Part shown: piece by piece, positions 56,479 through 64,000 of the stretch | How the letters are laid out: each line of letters begins with the position of its first letter | Numbering within the stretch: position 1 is the stretch's first letter | The notes under the pieces: model-generated | The model's input: the letters and a program-made list of their open reading frames with translations, nothing else | Told to the model about the DNA's origin: nothing | The model's database searches: none | Translations under genes and position numbers: made by a program | Assembly (NCBI GenBank): GCA_965224105.1 | Contig: CBDCYH010000002.1 | Location: 1,426,001 to 1,490,000 of the forward strand | Source: CBDCYH01 sp965224105 | Lineage (GTDB): Bacteria > Bacteroidota > Rhodothermia > Rhodothermales > JABDKH01 | Direction of reading: 5' to 3' | DNA: 64,000 nucleotides

Positions 56479-56509
56479 AAAAAGGCCCCGGCATTGCCGA
56501 GGCCTTTTT
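56479..56509 (+). terminator. Intrinsic terminator after gdhA (bidirectional form)
   Basis: AAAAAGGCC and GGCCTTTTT flank an inner loop, giving a T-run on each strand. It ends the glutamate dehydrogenase transcript and could also stop transcription coming from the right. Confidence 0.85.
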
Positions 56510-57186
56510 ACGTAACCAGGGTAGAACCCGACCAGCGTCTCCATCCTACGATGGCCTGGTTCGCCATGGTCTTGCCAGCGCTTCTTACCAGGAAGTCACA
56601 AACAGACTCACCCCGCTGTGAAACCCATCGTCCAAAGCATTGGGCTTCCCAAACGGATTTCGCTACTGCGAATCCGCATGCGGGCTGCTGCACGAGAACT
56701 GTCTCGTCCATCCGGAAGACGGTACTGGCTTCGTCCACGAGTTGCAACCTTGCCAGCTTGAGGGGTATCAATTATCCGACTGTTCTCATGGGCTCCGTTA
56801 CCGCCTGATCGTGCTTGGTCGGGCCGGTAGGCAGAACCGTCGTCGAATATGACCTCTGGCTTTTTCAGATTGGTCGCGTTTCTGATCCTCAAACGCCTGA
56901 CCTGAGGATTGGCGACACGTCTCTCAACGCGATTCCCAGATGCAGAACGTTCAGTTCTCTCGTGGATGAATCAAAAAAAGCGAAGAAGTGCGTCTCGGCT
57001 CGGCCGGCGTGCTCGCGAATCCCGAAATCTTGTCAGGTATCCACCTGCCAACCCGCTCCGCACTGTCTTCGCGGGACTCTCATCCCGGATCCAGGGTACG
57101 TTTCTTTGATTATCGAACGGGACAGGATAAAACGCCCTTCTACGTCAGGGTTTACCTTACGGTCGTAAGGGTAGAACAAACCTCGG
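56510..57186. other. Gene-free block between direct 10-bp repeats, possible mobile-element remnant
   Basis: About 680 bp with no credible gene on either strand. AGGGTAGAAC occurs at 56518-56527 and again at 57168-57177, and the bases before each copy are also alike (CGTAACC / CGTAA). On the minus strand the block contains a GGAAGCCCA hairpin (pairing 56641-56647 with 56621-56627) followed by GGGTTTCAC, reminiscent of the right end of IS200/IS605-type elements, inside a damaged frame. It may be a decayed element or a structured RNA; neither is proven. Confidence 0.35.
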
Positions 57187-57870
57187 TTAGCGCGCGACGT
57201 GCAGCGTTTCGTGCTCCTGGACCGTATGTGCACCATGCGTGAGATGCATCATCCGAAACGGAGTGATAAGACCGATGATGATAAGCGCGACACCTGCTGC
57301 AGTTTTCCAACCCTTGCTCTGTGCCGGGACCAGGCCCCAGAGTGCTGGTAGGACAGATAGCGCCGGGATGGTGGCGAATCCGAAAGTCATCATGACAAGT
57401 GCACCGTTGGCGAGAGAGCCGGATGCGACTGCTATTAGTGCAGCGGCGTATACCAGCCCACACGGCAGAAGCCCGTTAACGACACCAAGCCCAACAGGCG
57501 ATCTGCTTTTTGCAAATTTGCCAACTAACGAGACCAGCCGTGATCCAGCGCCGGATTGTGAACGCAACATGGGTGGGATGAACGATCGTCCGAATATTAG
57601 AATCAGCCCCTGGATAACCACTGCTGCCCCAACAAGCACCGCGAGGATGCTTTGCAGTCCACGCAGTGATGATAGTGCCCCGCCAACGGTACCTGCGACG
57701 ATTCCGATAAAGACATACGTGAGAGTCTTCGCCAAGAAGTACAGCGGAGCAGCCGAGACTTTTTTACTTACAACAGCACCCGCGAAGATGCCACACATAG
57801 AAACGCAGTGGACGGCACCCGCAAGCGCAACAACTGCTGCCGCGGCCATGTACGTGAGCGGCAGCGACAT
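57187..57870 (-). CDS. SafE/TauE-like membrane protein of the cbb3 operon
   Basis: A 227-residue protein with about six helices. It matches the sulfite exporter TauE/SafE (UreH/DsbD-like) group that accompanies cco genes: an N-terminal GAVHCVSMCGIFAGA motif and the central VNGLLPCGLVYAAAL motif, both with Cys and His able to bind copper. It is believed to help copper delivery to cytochrome oxidase. It is the last gene of the minus-strand operon; its ATG overlaps the stop of the FnIII gene by 1 nt. Confidence 0.86.
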   Translation of the reverse strand: MSLPLTYMAAAAVVALAGAVHCVSMCGIFAGAVVSKKVSAAPLYFLAKTLTYVFIGIVAGTVGGALSSLRGLQSILAVLVGAAVVIQGLILIFGRSFIPPMLRSQSGAGSRLVSLVGKFAKSRSPVGLGVVNGLLPCGLVYAAALIAVASGSLANGALVMMTFGFATIPALSVLPALWGLVPAQSKGWKTAAGVALIIIGLITPFRMMHLTHGAHTVQEHETLHVAR

Positions 57871-58391
57871 TATAAAACAACCGAGCGGAGGAGCATAGCC
57901 AGGAGGACAAACGAACCGACCATTATGGCGATTACGGCCCAGGATTTTGCGGCTGATGTTGTTCCGTCAACGCGCATCGCATTTGCAAAAGTCGGACCCG
58001 CGGCAGTTTGGGTGCGATACTCCGAACCCGCCTGCGGCCTTACCGCGGCTGTCCCGGATTGTACGCGCGCTCCCGAGGCCGGAGCAACTACCTGACTCTC
58101 CCTACCAGAAATAAAACTACCTACTTCACTCCAGCTCCCCGGACCATCCGTATTCACCGATCGCACACGCCAGTAGTAAGTCGATCCGTCCTGAGGAAGT
58201 ACATCGTACAACGTCATTGATGTTGCGTGATCCAGTCGCACCGACTCCGCCCCGACAAAGTCAGACGAGCGTGCGAGCTGCAACTCGATCGGACGGTTGT
58301 TGTGCGCAAGCCATTCGAATTCAACAACGGAACCGTCAACAACGGCTGACTGGTCCGGTGAGATAATTTGTAATGTGTCAGATTGTGTCAT
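57870..58391 (-). CDS. FnIII-domain protein with C-terminal membrane anchor
   Basis: A 173-residue protein. Residues about 10-95 are a fibronectin type III-like module (IISPDQSAVVDGSVVEFEWLAHN; STYYWRVRSVNTDGPGSWSEVGSF). A flexible Ala/Ser/Gln linker follows and a hydrophobic helix at about 150-170 (WAVIAIMVGSFVLLAMLLR), so it looks tail-anchored. No known oxidase-assembly factor has this layout to my knowledge. It overlaps ccoS by 14 nt and the SafE-like gene by 1 nt, which places it firmly in the oxidase operon. The start at 58391 is used; an in-frame codon at 58412 exists. Confidence 0.78.
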   Translation of the reverse strand: MTQSDTLQIISPDQSAVVDGSVVEFEWLAHNNRPIELQLARSSDFVGAESVRLDHATSMTLYDVLPQDGSTYYWRVRSVNTDGPGSWSEVGSFISGRESQVVAPASGARVQSGTAAVRPQAGSEYRTQTAAGPTFANAMRVDGTTSAAKSWAVIAIMVGSFVLLAMLLRSVVL

Positions 58392-58566
58392 CAGCTGTTC
58401 CGGTTTTAGCAATTATCCTCGGTAGGTCCTCATCATCCATCAATGCAACGAGCGATCCGTAATCAGGATCATCCATTTGGCCGTTTCTCACTGCCCACCT
58501 GAACGCAAGCGCGCCAGCGGCAGAAAGGAGCAAGCCAACGGGGATCAGGATATAGAGGATGTTCAT
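58378..58566 (-). CDS. ccoS: cbb3-type oxidase assembly protein CcoS
   Basis: A 62-residue protein with one N-terminal helix (ILYILIPVGLLLSAAGALAF) and the family pattern WAVRNGQMDDPDYGSLVALMDDE (D-D-P motif). CcoS is needed for cofactor insertion into cbb3 oxidase. It overlaps the ATPase stop by 4 nt. Confidence 0.92.
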   Translation of the reverse strand: MNILYILIPVGLLLSAAGALAFRWAVRNGQMDDPDYGSLVALMDDEDLPRIIAKTGTADDTI

Positions 58567-60983
58567 TTAGTTCGAAATGGTCGAATCTGTGACGAAGAAG
58601 TTACCACAAAAAGTGAACTAAGCGGCATCGCCACCGCCGCGATCAGGGGAGTAATCAATCCCAATAGCGCCAATGCTCCCATCACAAAGTTGTATGTGAG
58701 CGATACAACCCTGTTCAGCCGTATAACGCCCACCACCTGGCGAGCGAAGCCCGGCAGGCGTTGCACGAGCGAAAGGTCTGGCCTGGTGACAAAGATGTCT
58801 GCCGAAGCCATGCTAGCAGCGTGGCCGTCAAACCCAACACCAATCGTTGCGGCCTTCAACGCGGAGGCGTCGTTTACACCATCTCCTACCATTAGCACGG
58901 GGCGGTCGTCCGCGATTGCTGAGATATATTCCGCTTTCTCAAAAGGATCAAAGCTGGCTTTCCAATTCTCAATTCCAAGTTGCCCCGCAACACTCGAAGT
59001 GGCGGATTCATTGTCTCCCGAAACAATCATCATCTCGACATTCTCGGAGTTCAGGTTGCAAACGACATCCCGGGCGTTGCCGCGAATAGAATCTCCCAAA
59101 CCGAGTACTGCCAGCATCGTCCCATCTACAGAAATAGCCACGGTCGACAAACCGCTTTCCATGAACCGGTCGGCTGTCGAGCGGAGCGTCTCGTTTTTGC
59201 ATGTATCCATTCCAAGGATCCAACGGAAGGCACCAATGCGGACAAAGGAGCCATCAACAATTCCTTCAATCCCGCGTCCCGGTACGCTCGTTCGGTCCGA
59301 CACGAGGTGTGTAGTGCTGTTTCCGAAAGCGTCATCGAGTGCTCGGGCAATGGGATGTTGCTCACCGTCCTCCAGTGCGACACCAAGCGCGATCGCATTC
59401 GAATCACCTTCACTATGCACCAACACCATGTTGCCCTGGGTAAGCGTTCCGGTTTTGTCGAAGATGATGGTCCGAATTTTTGTCAACGCGGAAAAGAGGT
59501 TTCCGCTCTTGAAGAAAACCCCAGCGCTGGCGGCGCGCTTGTTTGCTATAGCAGTGGCCAACGGCGCAGACATGCCCAAAGCACAGGGGCATGAGACAAC
59601 CAGAAACGCCACGATCCTCGACAACCCGTTGTCGACTGAACCAGCCAGAAAGATCCCAGACGCGCCAGCCGCAACGGATAGGATGACGATGGTAAAAATT
59701 CCAGCGAGTCTGTTACTTTCTTCGACTAATGATTCTGCTTCCGGGCCCGAATCGATCCAGTTGACCAGCTCTGCGAGTTTCGATTCTCCCGGTGGGCGAT
59801 TTACCTGCAATAGTATTGGTGGCCCTGCGTTGATCGCGCCCGCATCAACTGCGTGACCGGGTTCGATGGCAACGGGCATTGATTCACCGGTCATTACTGC
59901 GTTAATGACGGAGGAGCGACCGCTCAACAGTATTGAATCTGCCGGGACAGTCTCGTCAGGTTTAACTTCAATCAGGTCGCCTGCCCCGACCGAGTGCGTG
60001 GGAACGATCGTTGGAATGCCCTCGACGACTTTTCGCACCACCGAAGGTAGTTGAGGGAGCTGAACACGCTGATGAGCTTTGTTGAGGCTTTGAGCTTGTA
60101 GCCATCGTGCGGTGAGAAGAGCTGCGATGAGAACGGTAATGGAGTCGATCCAAATTTCGGATGAACCTGACAGGATCGCATAGAGACTATATCCTGACCC
60201 GATAAGAATACCGGCAGAAATCGGGACGTCCATATGCAGATGCATCGCGCTACGCTCCTTCCATGCGAATCTGATAGATGCAAGTGCTTTGCGAAAGAAT
60301 TCAGAACCACCGTAGGCAACAGATACCATTCCGAGCAGTGCGATGGCATACGTGAAAAAGCGGAACAGATCCGGTTGACTCTGGTCAAGTCCCGAGTAGA
60401 GAGCGAAAGAAAGGAGCATGACGTTGCCCGCAATCGCCCAGCACACTCCGGCCTTTACGAGTAGTCGCCTGGCGCTCTTGCCAGCGTGATCTCCAGTTGG
60501 GCTGTCGATGACACTAAGTTGGATTCCTACTTTTTTGAGTTTTGCTTGCAGCTCCAGCGCGGCACCGGGTCGTTCGACGGTGAATGCGGCTCGGCCTGTG
60601 GATGCGTTCACCCGCGAACCGTTTATCCCGGGAACCGATGACGCGATTTGGTTCACAAGCCATGAGCATGCAGAGCAATGGAGCCCCGTTGCCGAGCACA
60701 TCAGGTCGGTATCCTTTTCGAGCACTTTCTCGACAGCGGCCGCGAAGTCGGCGTCGTCTATCTCGGTGCTTTTGCGCAGCGGTGAGTCATCGCCTCGCCC
60801 GTCTTCGGTGGTGGCCGGCGAAACAGCCCGGAGCCGATAGTACATGTCAGCAAGCCCGGCCTCATGTATCCCTTGGTACACTACCGCGCACCCGGCACAA
60901 CAGAATTTTTCCCTGCCGCGGGTATCTTCTCCGCAATGCAGGCACGCAACCTTCACCCGGTCTGACGACGCAGCGTGTTTCAT
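58563..60983 (-). CDS. ccoI: Copper-transporting P1B-ATPase for oxidase assembly
   Basis: An 806-residue inner-membrane copper pump. The N-terminus has a Cys-rich metal-binding module (CLHCG ... FCCAGC, about 14-32) and an HMA domain (GLHCSACSWLVN, about 103-114). The helix-6 motif is CPC (VVSCPCALG, near 470), the phosphorylation site is DKTGTLTQG near 508, with TGES and GDGVNDASAL. It matches FixI/CcoI, which export Cu for cbb3 maturation. It starts 5 bp after the small TM gene and overlaps ccoS. Confidence 0.93.
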   Translation of the reverse strand: MKHAASSDRVKVACLHCGEDTRGREKFCCAGCAVVYQGIHEAGLADMYYRLRAVSPATTEDGRGDDSPLRKSTEIDDADFAAAVEKVLEKDTDLMCSATGLHCSACSWLVNQIASSVPGINGSRVNASTGRAAFTVERPGAALELQAKLKKVGIQLSVIDSPTGDHAGKSARRLLVKAGVCWAIAGNVMLLSFALYSGLDQSQPDLFRFFTYAIALLGMVSVAYGGSEFFRKALASIRFAWKERSAMHLHMDVPISAGILIGSGYSLYAILSGSSEIWIDSITVLIAALLTARWLQAQSLNKAHQRVQLPQLPSVVRKVVEGIPTIVPTHSVGAGDLIEVKPDETVPADSILLSGRSSVINAVMTGESMPVAIEPGHAVDAGAINAGPPILLQVNRPPGESKLAELVNWIDSGPEAESLVEESNRLAGIFTIVILSVAAGASGIFLAGSVDNGLSRIVAFLVVSCPCALGMSAPLATAIANKRAASAGVFFKSGNLFSALTKIRTIIFDKTGTLTQGNMVLVHSEGDSNAIALGVALEDGEQHPIARALDDAFGNSTTHLVSDRTSVPGRGIEGIVDGSFVRIGAFRWILGMDTCKNETLRSTADRFMESGLSTVAISVDGTMLAVLGLGDSIRGNARDVVCNLNSENVEMMIVSGDNESATSSVAGQLGIENWKASFDPFEKAEYISAIADDRPVLMVGDGVNDASALKAATIGVGFDGHAASMASADIFVTRPDLSLVQRLPGFARQVVGVIRLNRVVSLTYNFVMGALALLGLITPLIAAVAMPLSSLFVVTSSSQIRPFRTK

Positions 60984-60988
60984 GGCAG

Positions 60989-61180
60989 CTAGTTTGTTGC
61001 AGACGTAGAGTCGGTCGGAGTCGAATCGGTGCTAGTCGGATTGCCCCGTTCGTTGACCATGGTTACCCCTCCGTCTTTGTTCGCGAGACGGTAGGTTGTA
61101 ACAGCAACAATGATATTCGAGAGAATCAGTAAAATGATTATTCCCGGCCAGAGAATGTGCGGAGGAATTCTGTCGCTCAT
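60989..61180 (-). CDS. Small single-TM protein between ccoG and ccoI
   Basis: A 63-residue protein with one helix at about 9-28 (LWPGIIILLILSNIIVAVTTY) and a Ser/Thr-rich tail outside the membrane. It occupies the place where FixH/CcoH (about 150 residues, TM plus beta-sandwich) normally sits, but has no beta-sandwich. It starts at the base before the ccoG stop region and ends 5 bp before ccoI, clearly part of the operon. The function is not recognised; a reduced CcoH-like subunit is a possibility. Confidence 0.72.
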   Translation of the reverse strand: MSDRIPPHILWPGIIILLILSNIIVAVTTYRLANKDGGVTMVNERGNPTSTDSTPTDSTSATN

Positions 61181-62590
61181 CTAATTGTCCGGTTGAAGTA
61201 GTCTGTAGGAGCGGGTGAAGGTCCCGTTCCCGTCGGTGATTTCGAATATGGCCTCTTGCCCGGAAGAGGAAGGGTCGAAAATGACAAACATGTCGAATCG
61301 TTTCATTTCTCCTGGCGCAAGCGGGATGGGTTGCGCCCCTACCAGTTGCACTGCGGCACCTGCGGGCCGGGAGAGCGCGACGGAAATACTTCGCTCGGAG
61401 GCTGCCTGATTTCGCAGGCGCAGGCGGAGCCGGTTGCTTATCCGGCCATCCTCCAGAACGGTGAACGGAGCACCTTGCGCTCGCACAATGTCAATATCCA
61501 GTCCCTGGCGCGTGAGAATAGAGCCCGTAACAGAGATCATCAGCCCCAGGAGAATTACGGAGTAGATCACAACGCGCGGGCGAAAACGAGATTTAGGCTT
61601 ACCATCGAGCTCATCTTCCGAAGTATATCGGATGAGTCCACGGGGTTTATCGATGCGATCCATGATGGCGTCGCAGGCATCGATACACTGTGTGCAACCT
61701 ACGCATTCCATCTGCAGTCCATCTCGGATATCAATCCCGGTTGGACATGTTCTCACGCATGCAAAGCAGTCGATACAGTCTCCGAGGTTTTCCGCCACCG
61801 CAGATTTTTTGCGCTTGCCGCGTGGCTCCCCGCGGCCCGGATCGTACGACACGATCATTGATTTTTGATCCTGCAGCACGGATTGCATGCGCGCATACGG
61901 ACAGGTTATCGTGCACATCTGCTCCCTGAAGAACGCAAAATCAAAAAAGATCAAACCAGCCAGACCAAATGCTAGCAGGAAATAGCCCCAGTGTCTGGTT
62001 GGCGGTTGCTGCATCCAGTCGATGAGAGTCGGCCACTCAACGAAGTAGGACAAAAAGACGTGTGCAAGTCCAAGCGAAATGAAAGCGTATATCCCCAGCT
62101 TCAGACTCTTGCGCCAGAACTTGTCGAAGTTCAGTGCCTGTCCGTCCCGTCGTTTCCGCACGTGCTCTTTTCCCTCGATCAAGCGTTCGATGGGGCGAAA
62201 AACAAATTCGAGGTAAACTGTTTGGGGACAACCCCAACCGCACCAGACGCGTCCGTAGAGTGCAGTGAGGAGGACTATTCCCAGAATTAGCAGGACACCA
62301 ATCTGAAGCAGGATGAATGTGTCTGTTGGGAAGAATGTCGTGCCAAAAAACGTGAACTCGCGTTTGGCGAGGTCAAGCAGCACTGCCGGTTTGCCATTGA
62401 TCCGGATGATGGGAAGCAGCACAAAAAGTGCGATTAGAAACCAGGCGACGATCAGGCGCAGGCGGTACAGCCGCCCGGTACTCAGCGTTGGATAGATCCA
62501 CAGCCTTTTACCGTCGGTACCGAGGGTGGTGAGGACCTGATCGGGTGACTCAAGAATTTCCGGCGGTATTGACTTACCCGGCTTCTGCAA
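61181..62590 (-). CDS. ccoG: cbb3 oxidase accessory protein, 4Fe-4S polyferredoxin
   Basis: A 469-residue membrane protein of the CcoG/FixG/RdxA family. It has four or five helices, the PYARMQSVLQDQKSMIVSYD family motif, and two [4Fe-4S] clusters (CIDCFACVRTCPTGID; CVGCTQCIDACD). A C-terminal Ig-like periplasmic domain ends the protein. CcoG reduces copper for insertion into oxidase. Its start overlaps the ccoP stop by 17 nt. Confidence 0.93.
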   Translation of the reverse strand: MQKPGKSIPPEILESPDQVLTTLGTDGKRLWIYPTLSTGRLYRLRLIVAWFLIALFVLLPIIRINGKPAVLLDLAKREFTFFGTTFFPTDTFILLQIGVLLILGIVLLTALYGRVWCGWGCPQTVYLEFVFRPIERLIEGKEHVRKRRDGQALNFDKFWRKSLKLGIYAFISLGLAHVFLSYFVEWPTLIDWMQQPPTRHWGYFLLAFGLAGLIFFDFAFFREQMCTITCPYARMQSVLQDQKSMIVSYDPGRGEPRGKRKKSAVAENLGDCIDCFACVRTCPTGIDIRDGLQMECVGCTQCIDACDAIMDRIDKPRGLIRYTSEDELDGKPKSRFRPRVVIYSVILLGLMISVTGSILTRQGLDIDIVRAQGAPFTVLEDGRISNRLRLRLRNQAASERSISVALSRPAGAAVQLVGAQPIPLAPGEMKRFDMFVIFDPSSSGQEAIFEITDGNGTFTRSYRLLQPDN

Positions 62591-63167
62591 GTGTACCTTC
62601 CGCTGCTTTGGCTCCCGCTGGATTGGAACCTACGATAGAGTTGATGAACGCCACGAGCTGCGCACGTTCAACTTCGGTGTACACAGCTTCCCACGGAGGC
62701 ATGCCTTTATCGAGGACACCTTCGGTGATTACGTTGTACGTTTCTACATCAGATGAGCCGTGGATGTAGTAGTTGTCGGTCAAATTCGGACCAATCACGC
62801 CCTGACCTTCGGCGCCATGGCACACTGCGCACTGCTGGGCAAAAAGTGTGGCACCCGCGGCGACGTCTGCATCGGCAATCATGGAAAGAAGCGTTGCTTC
62901 ATCCAGTTCACCACCTGAGCCGGTAGGGGAGCTCGCGTCGCGGACAGCCTGGAGCTTGGCCACGCTCTGCTCAAGATCGTCGGTGTAAGAATCGATGGCA
63001 TCAAAGCCGTACATCGCAATGACATAAAATATGCCGAACACTATTCCGCCAATAAACAACCAGATCCACCATCCCGGCATCGGATTGTCGTACTCCCGGA
63101 TTCCATCATAACGATGGCCCGCTATGAGCTTGTCATGGTCTATATGGCTATCGTCGTGTTCGGTCAT
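62574..63167 (-). CDS. ccoP: cbb3 oxidase cytochrome c subunit III, mono-heme
   Basis: A 197-residue protein. Residues about 22-52 hold the conserved YDGIREYDNPMPGWW entry and one TM helix (IWLFIGGIVFGIFYVIAM). A single heme site CAVCH lies near residue 116, with ligand Met in GVLDKGMPPWE. Classical CcoP carries two CxxCH sites, so this is the short, mono-heme form common in Bacteroidota. The start at 63167 is used in place of 63251 because conserved sequence begins there; it follows the ccoQ stop at once. Confidence 0.9.
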   Translation of the reverse strand: MTEHDDSHIDHDKLIAGHRYDGIREYDNPMPGWWIWLFIGGIVFGIFYVIAMYGFDAIDSYTDDLEQSVAKLQAVRDASSPTGSGGELDEATLLSMIADADVAAGATLFAQQCAVCHGAEGQGVIGPNLTDNYYIHGSSDVETYNVITEGVLDKGMPPWEAVYTEVERAQLVAFINSIVGSNPAGAKAAEGTLAEAG

Positions 63168-63168
63168 T

Positions 63169-63332
63169 TTAGTTGTCCTCCAATGGCAGTGACTTCGCGT
63201 ACTGGCGGTCTGATTTCTTGATACTGAAAGCGCGGAATACGACAAGCGCAAAAATCAAAACGAACAATATTAATCCAATCTCGGCCAGCAGTGTTACACC
63301 CTCGATTGATTGTGCAAGATCCTTGAACATGC
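63169..63332 (-). pseudogene. ccoQ: CcoQ-like small subunit, frame broken at a G-run
   Basis: The ATG at 63332 encodes MFKDLAQSIEGV, the typical CcoQ opening, then meets a TAA. The matching continuation TLLAEIGLILFVLIFALVVFRAF plus KKSDRQYAKSLPLEDN lies in another frame and ends at 63169, two bases before the ccoP ATG. One extra G in the G5 run (63299-63303 on the complementary strand) would give a single 54-residue protein with one TM helix. So the gene is either inactive or affected by a homopolymer miscall. Intact, it would stabilise CcoP in the oxidase. Confidence 0.75.
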
Positions 63333-63578
63333 CTAGTTGCTTTCAGGTGGAAAATTCTTGGCAATCTCGTGAAGTAGGATACACAAGACTGACAGGGTGC
63401 CCCCCTCAAGACTGTGGGGACGATGTCCACAAGATACTGTCAAATGCGTTCCCAATCGCGGACGGAGTGTCAAGAGCAAGTAATTTTTGGCGGATCATTT
63501 TTGCAATATGTGTAGGGGAATGCACTACATTGCCGCCCTCATTCACTCGTTTATCGAAAACGGATCGAATCTCTTGTC
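63333..63578. other. Divergent promoter region of the cbb3 operon
   Basis: 246 bp between ccoQ and the divergent lipoprotein. No ccoN/ccoO sequence is present. No clear FNR box (TTGAT-N4-ATCAA) was found. Confidence 0.45.
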
Positions 63579-64000
63579 ATGATCGTGTCAACCAAACTTC
63601 GCGGCTAACTGCTCGCTGTTGTCATGCTTATCGCAGCAACGGCGTGCAAGGATTCATCCAGCGAGATGCCAGCAACGGATACCGTGGATAACCAAATCGC
63701 GCAACCTGCACCATCACCCGATACCGTTCGGCAGGATCTTGAGGAAGTTGACATTCTCGATCACGACGGTCACGGTCCGGACTCTGGAACAGATGAGGCT
63801 GCTTATTCTATGGCTCACCAGCTCATAATGCGTAGTCCTGCGTACCAGGAAGATGGGTATGCGTTGTCTCTCAACGGTATTGAGAAGGTTGATGATTCGC
63901 CCGCGGCCTTTGTGGTGGACTACATGTACAGACACTATGGCGACATCGGATCGTTTTACACCGGCCAGGTGCAGGTGGTGGGGACCAAAGCAGGGTTCGT
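63579..64000 (+). pseudogene. Lipoprotein with in-frame stop in the signal peptide (runs off the window)
   Basis: ATG at 63579 gives MIVSTKLRG and then TAA at 63606, continuing in the same frame as LLAVVMLIAATACKDSSSE, a textbook lipoprotein signal. The downstream part is open to the window end and reads as an acidic exported protein (DTVRQDLEEVDILDHDGHG; FVVDYMYRHYGDIGSFY). If TAA were a sense codon such as TTA the signal would be normal. Alternatively translation begins at ATG 63624, leaving too short a signal. The family is unknown; it is divergent from the cbb3 operon. Confidence 0.6.

Noticed and set aside
56608..56892. Small minus-strand protein of 94 codons in the 56.5-57.2 kb block
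   Set aside because: Arg-rich composition with no ribosome site and no domain; it is at most a remnant of a larger damaged frame.
58477..59856. Plus-strand open frame of 459 codons
   Set aside because: It lies antisense inside ccoI, whose minus-strand protein has all P1B-ATPase motifs. The Ser/Pro/Arg-rich translation is typical of a shadow frame.

Overview
This 64-kb window is an ordinary-density bacterial chromosome segment of roughly 54% GC, most likely from the Bacteroidota/Rhodothermota side of the FCB group. The clues are two secreted proteins ending in Por-secretion (type IX, T9SS-type A) sorting domains, a DUF5916/CBM9-type outer-membrane protein, a VPS10/sortilin-like propeller, many exported lipoproteins, a PadR plus MacB-like permease pair, an ABC-2 permease fused to an M1 peptidase, a B12-dependent ribonucleotide reductase and a cbb3-oxidase accessory operon. 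Rhodothermia-like marine lineages fit best. This is inference from gene content; there is no rRNA in the window.

Layout. 1-20 kb: a lipoprotein beta-propeller running off the left edge, a divergent six-hairpin glycosidase-like protein, a methyltransferase, a DinB lipoprotein, an ABC exporter, a DUF2461 protein, a SnoaL-like lipoprotein, PadR and its permease partner, the sortilin-like T9SS cargo, a 5'-nucleotidase, a serine hydrolase and the DUF5916 protein. 20-28 kb: a metal P1B-ATPase, methyltransferases, a frameshifted hydrolase, and a head-to-head overlapping pair of exported proteins. 28-37 kb: a GDSL hydrolase, an Lrp / ABC ATPase / ABC-2-M1 fusion group, a pectinacetylesterase-like protein and an RRM RNA-binding protein. 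37-48 kb: an FAD/Fe-S oxidase, a second T9SS cargo with a spondin domain, and an iron(III) fbpABC operon with a perfect 9-5-9 palindrome upstream. 48-57 kb: CCA-adding enzyme, nrdJ and glutamate dehydrogenase, each of the last two closed by a clear intrinsic terminator, then a gene-free block. 57-63.3 kb: a tightly overlapping minus-strand operon ccoQ-ccoP-ccoG-(small TM)-ccoI-ccoS-(FnIII)-SafE, without ccoN/ccoO.

Taken together the genes suggest a microaerobic to aerobic heterotroph that degrades exported polymers, imports ferric iron, handles copper for cbb3 oxidase, and makes deoxynucleotides without needing oxygen. Three reading frames are broken: a hydrolase and ccoQ each miss one G in a G-run, and a right-edge lipoprotein has an in-frame TAA inside its signal peptide. 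The first two look like homopolymer undercalls, but real pseudogenization cannot be excluded from sequence alone. No tRNA, rRNA, CRISPR array, prophage or intact insertion sequence was recognised.
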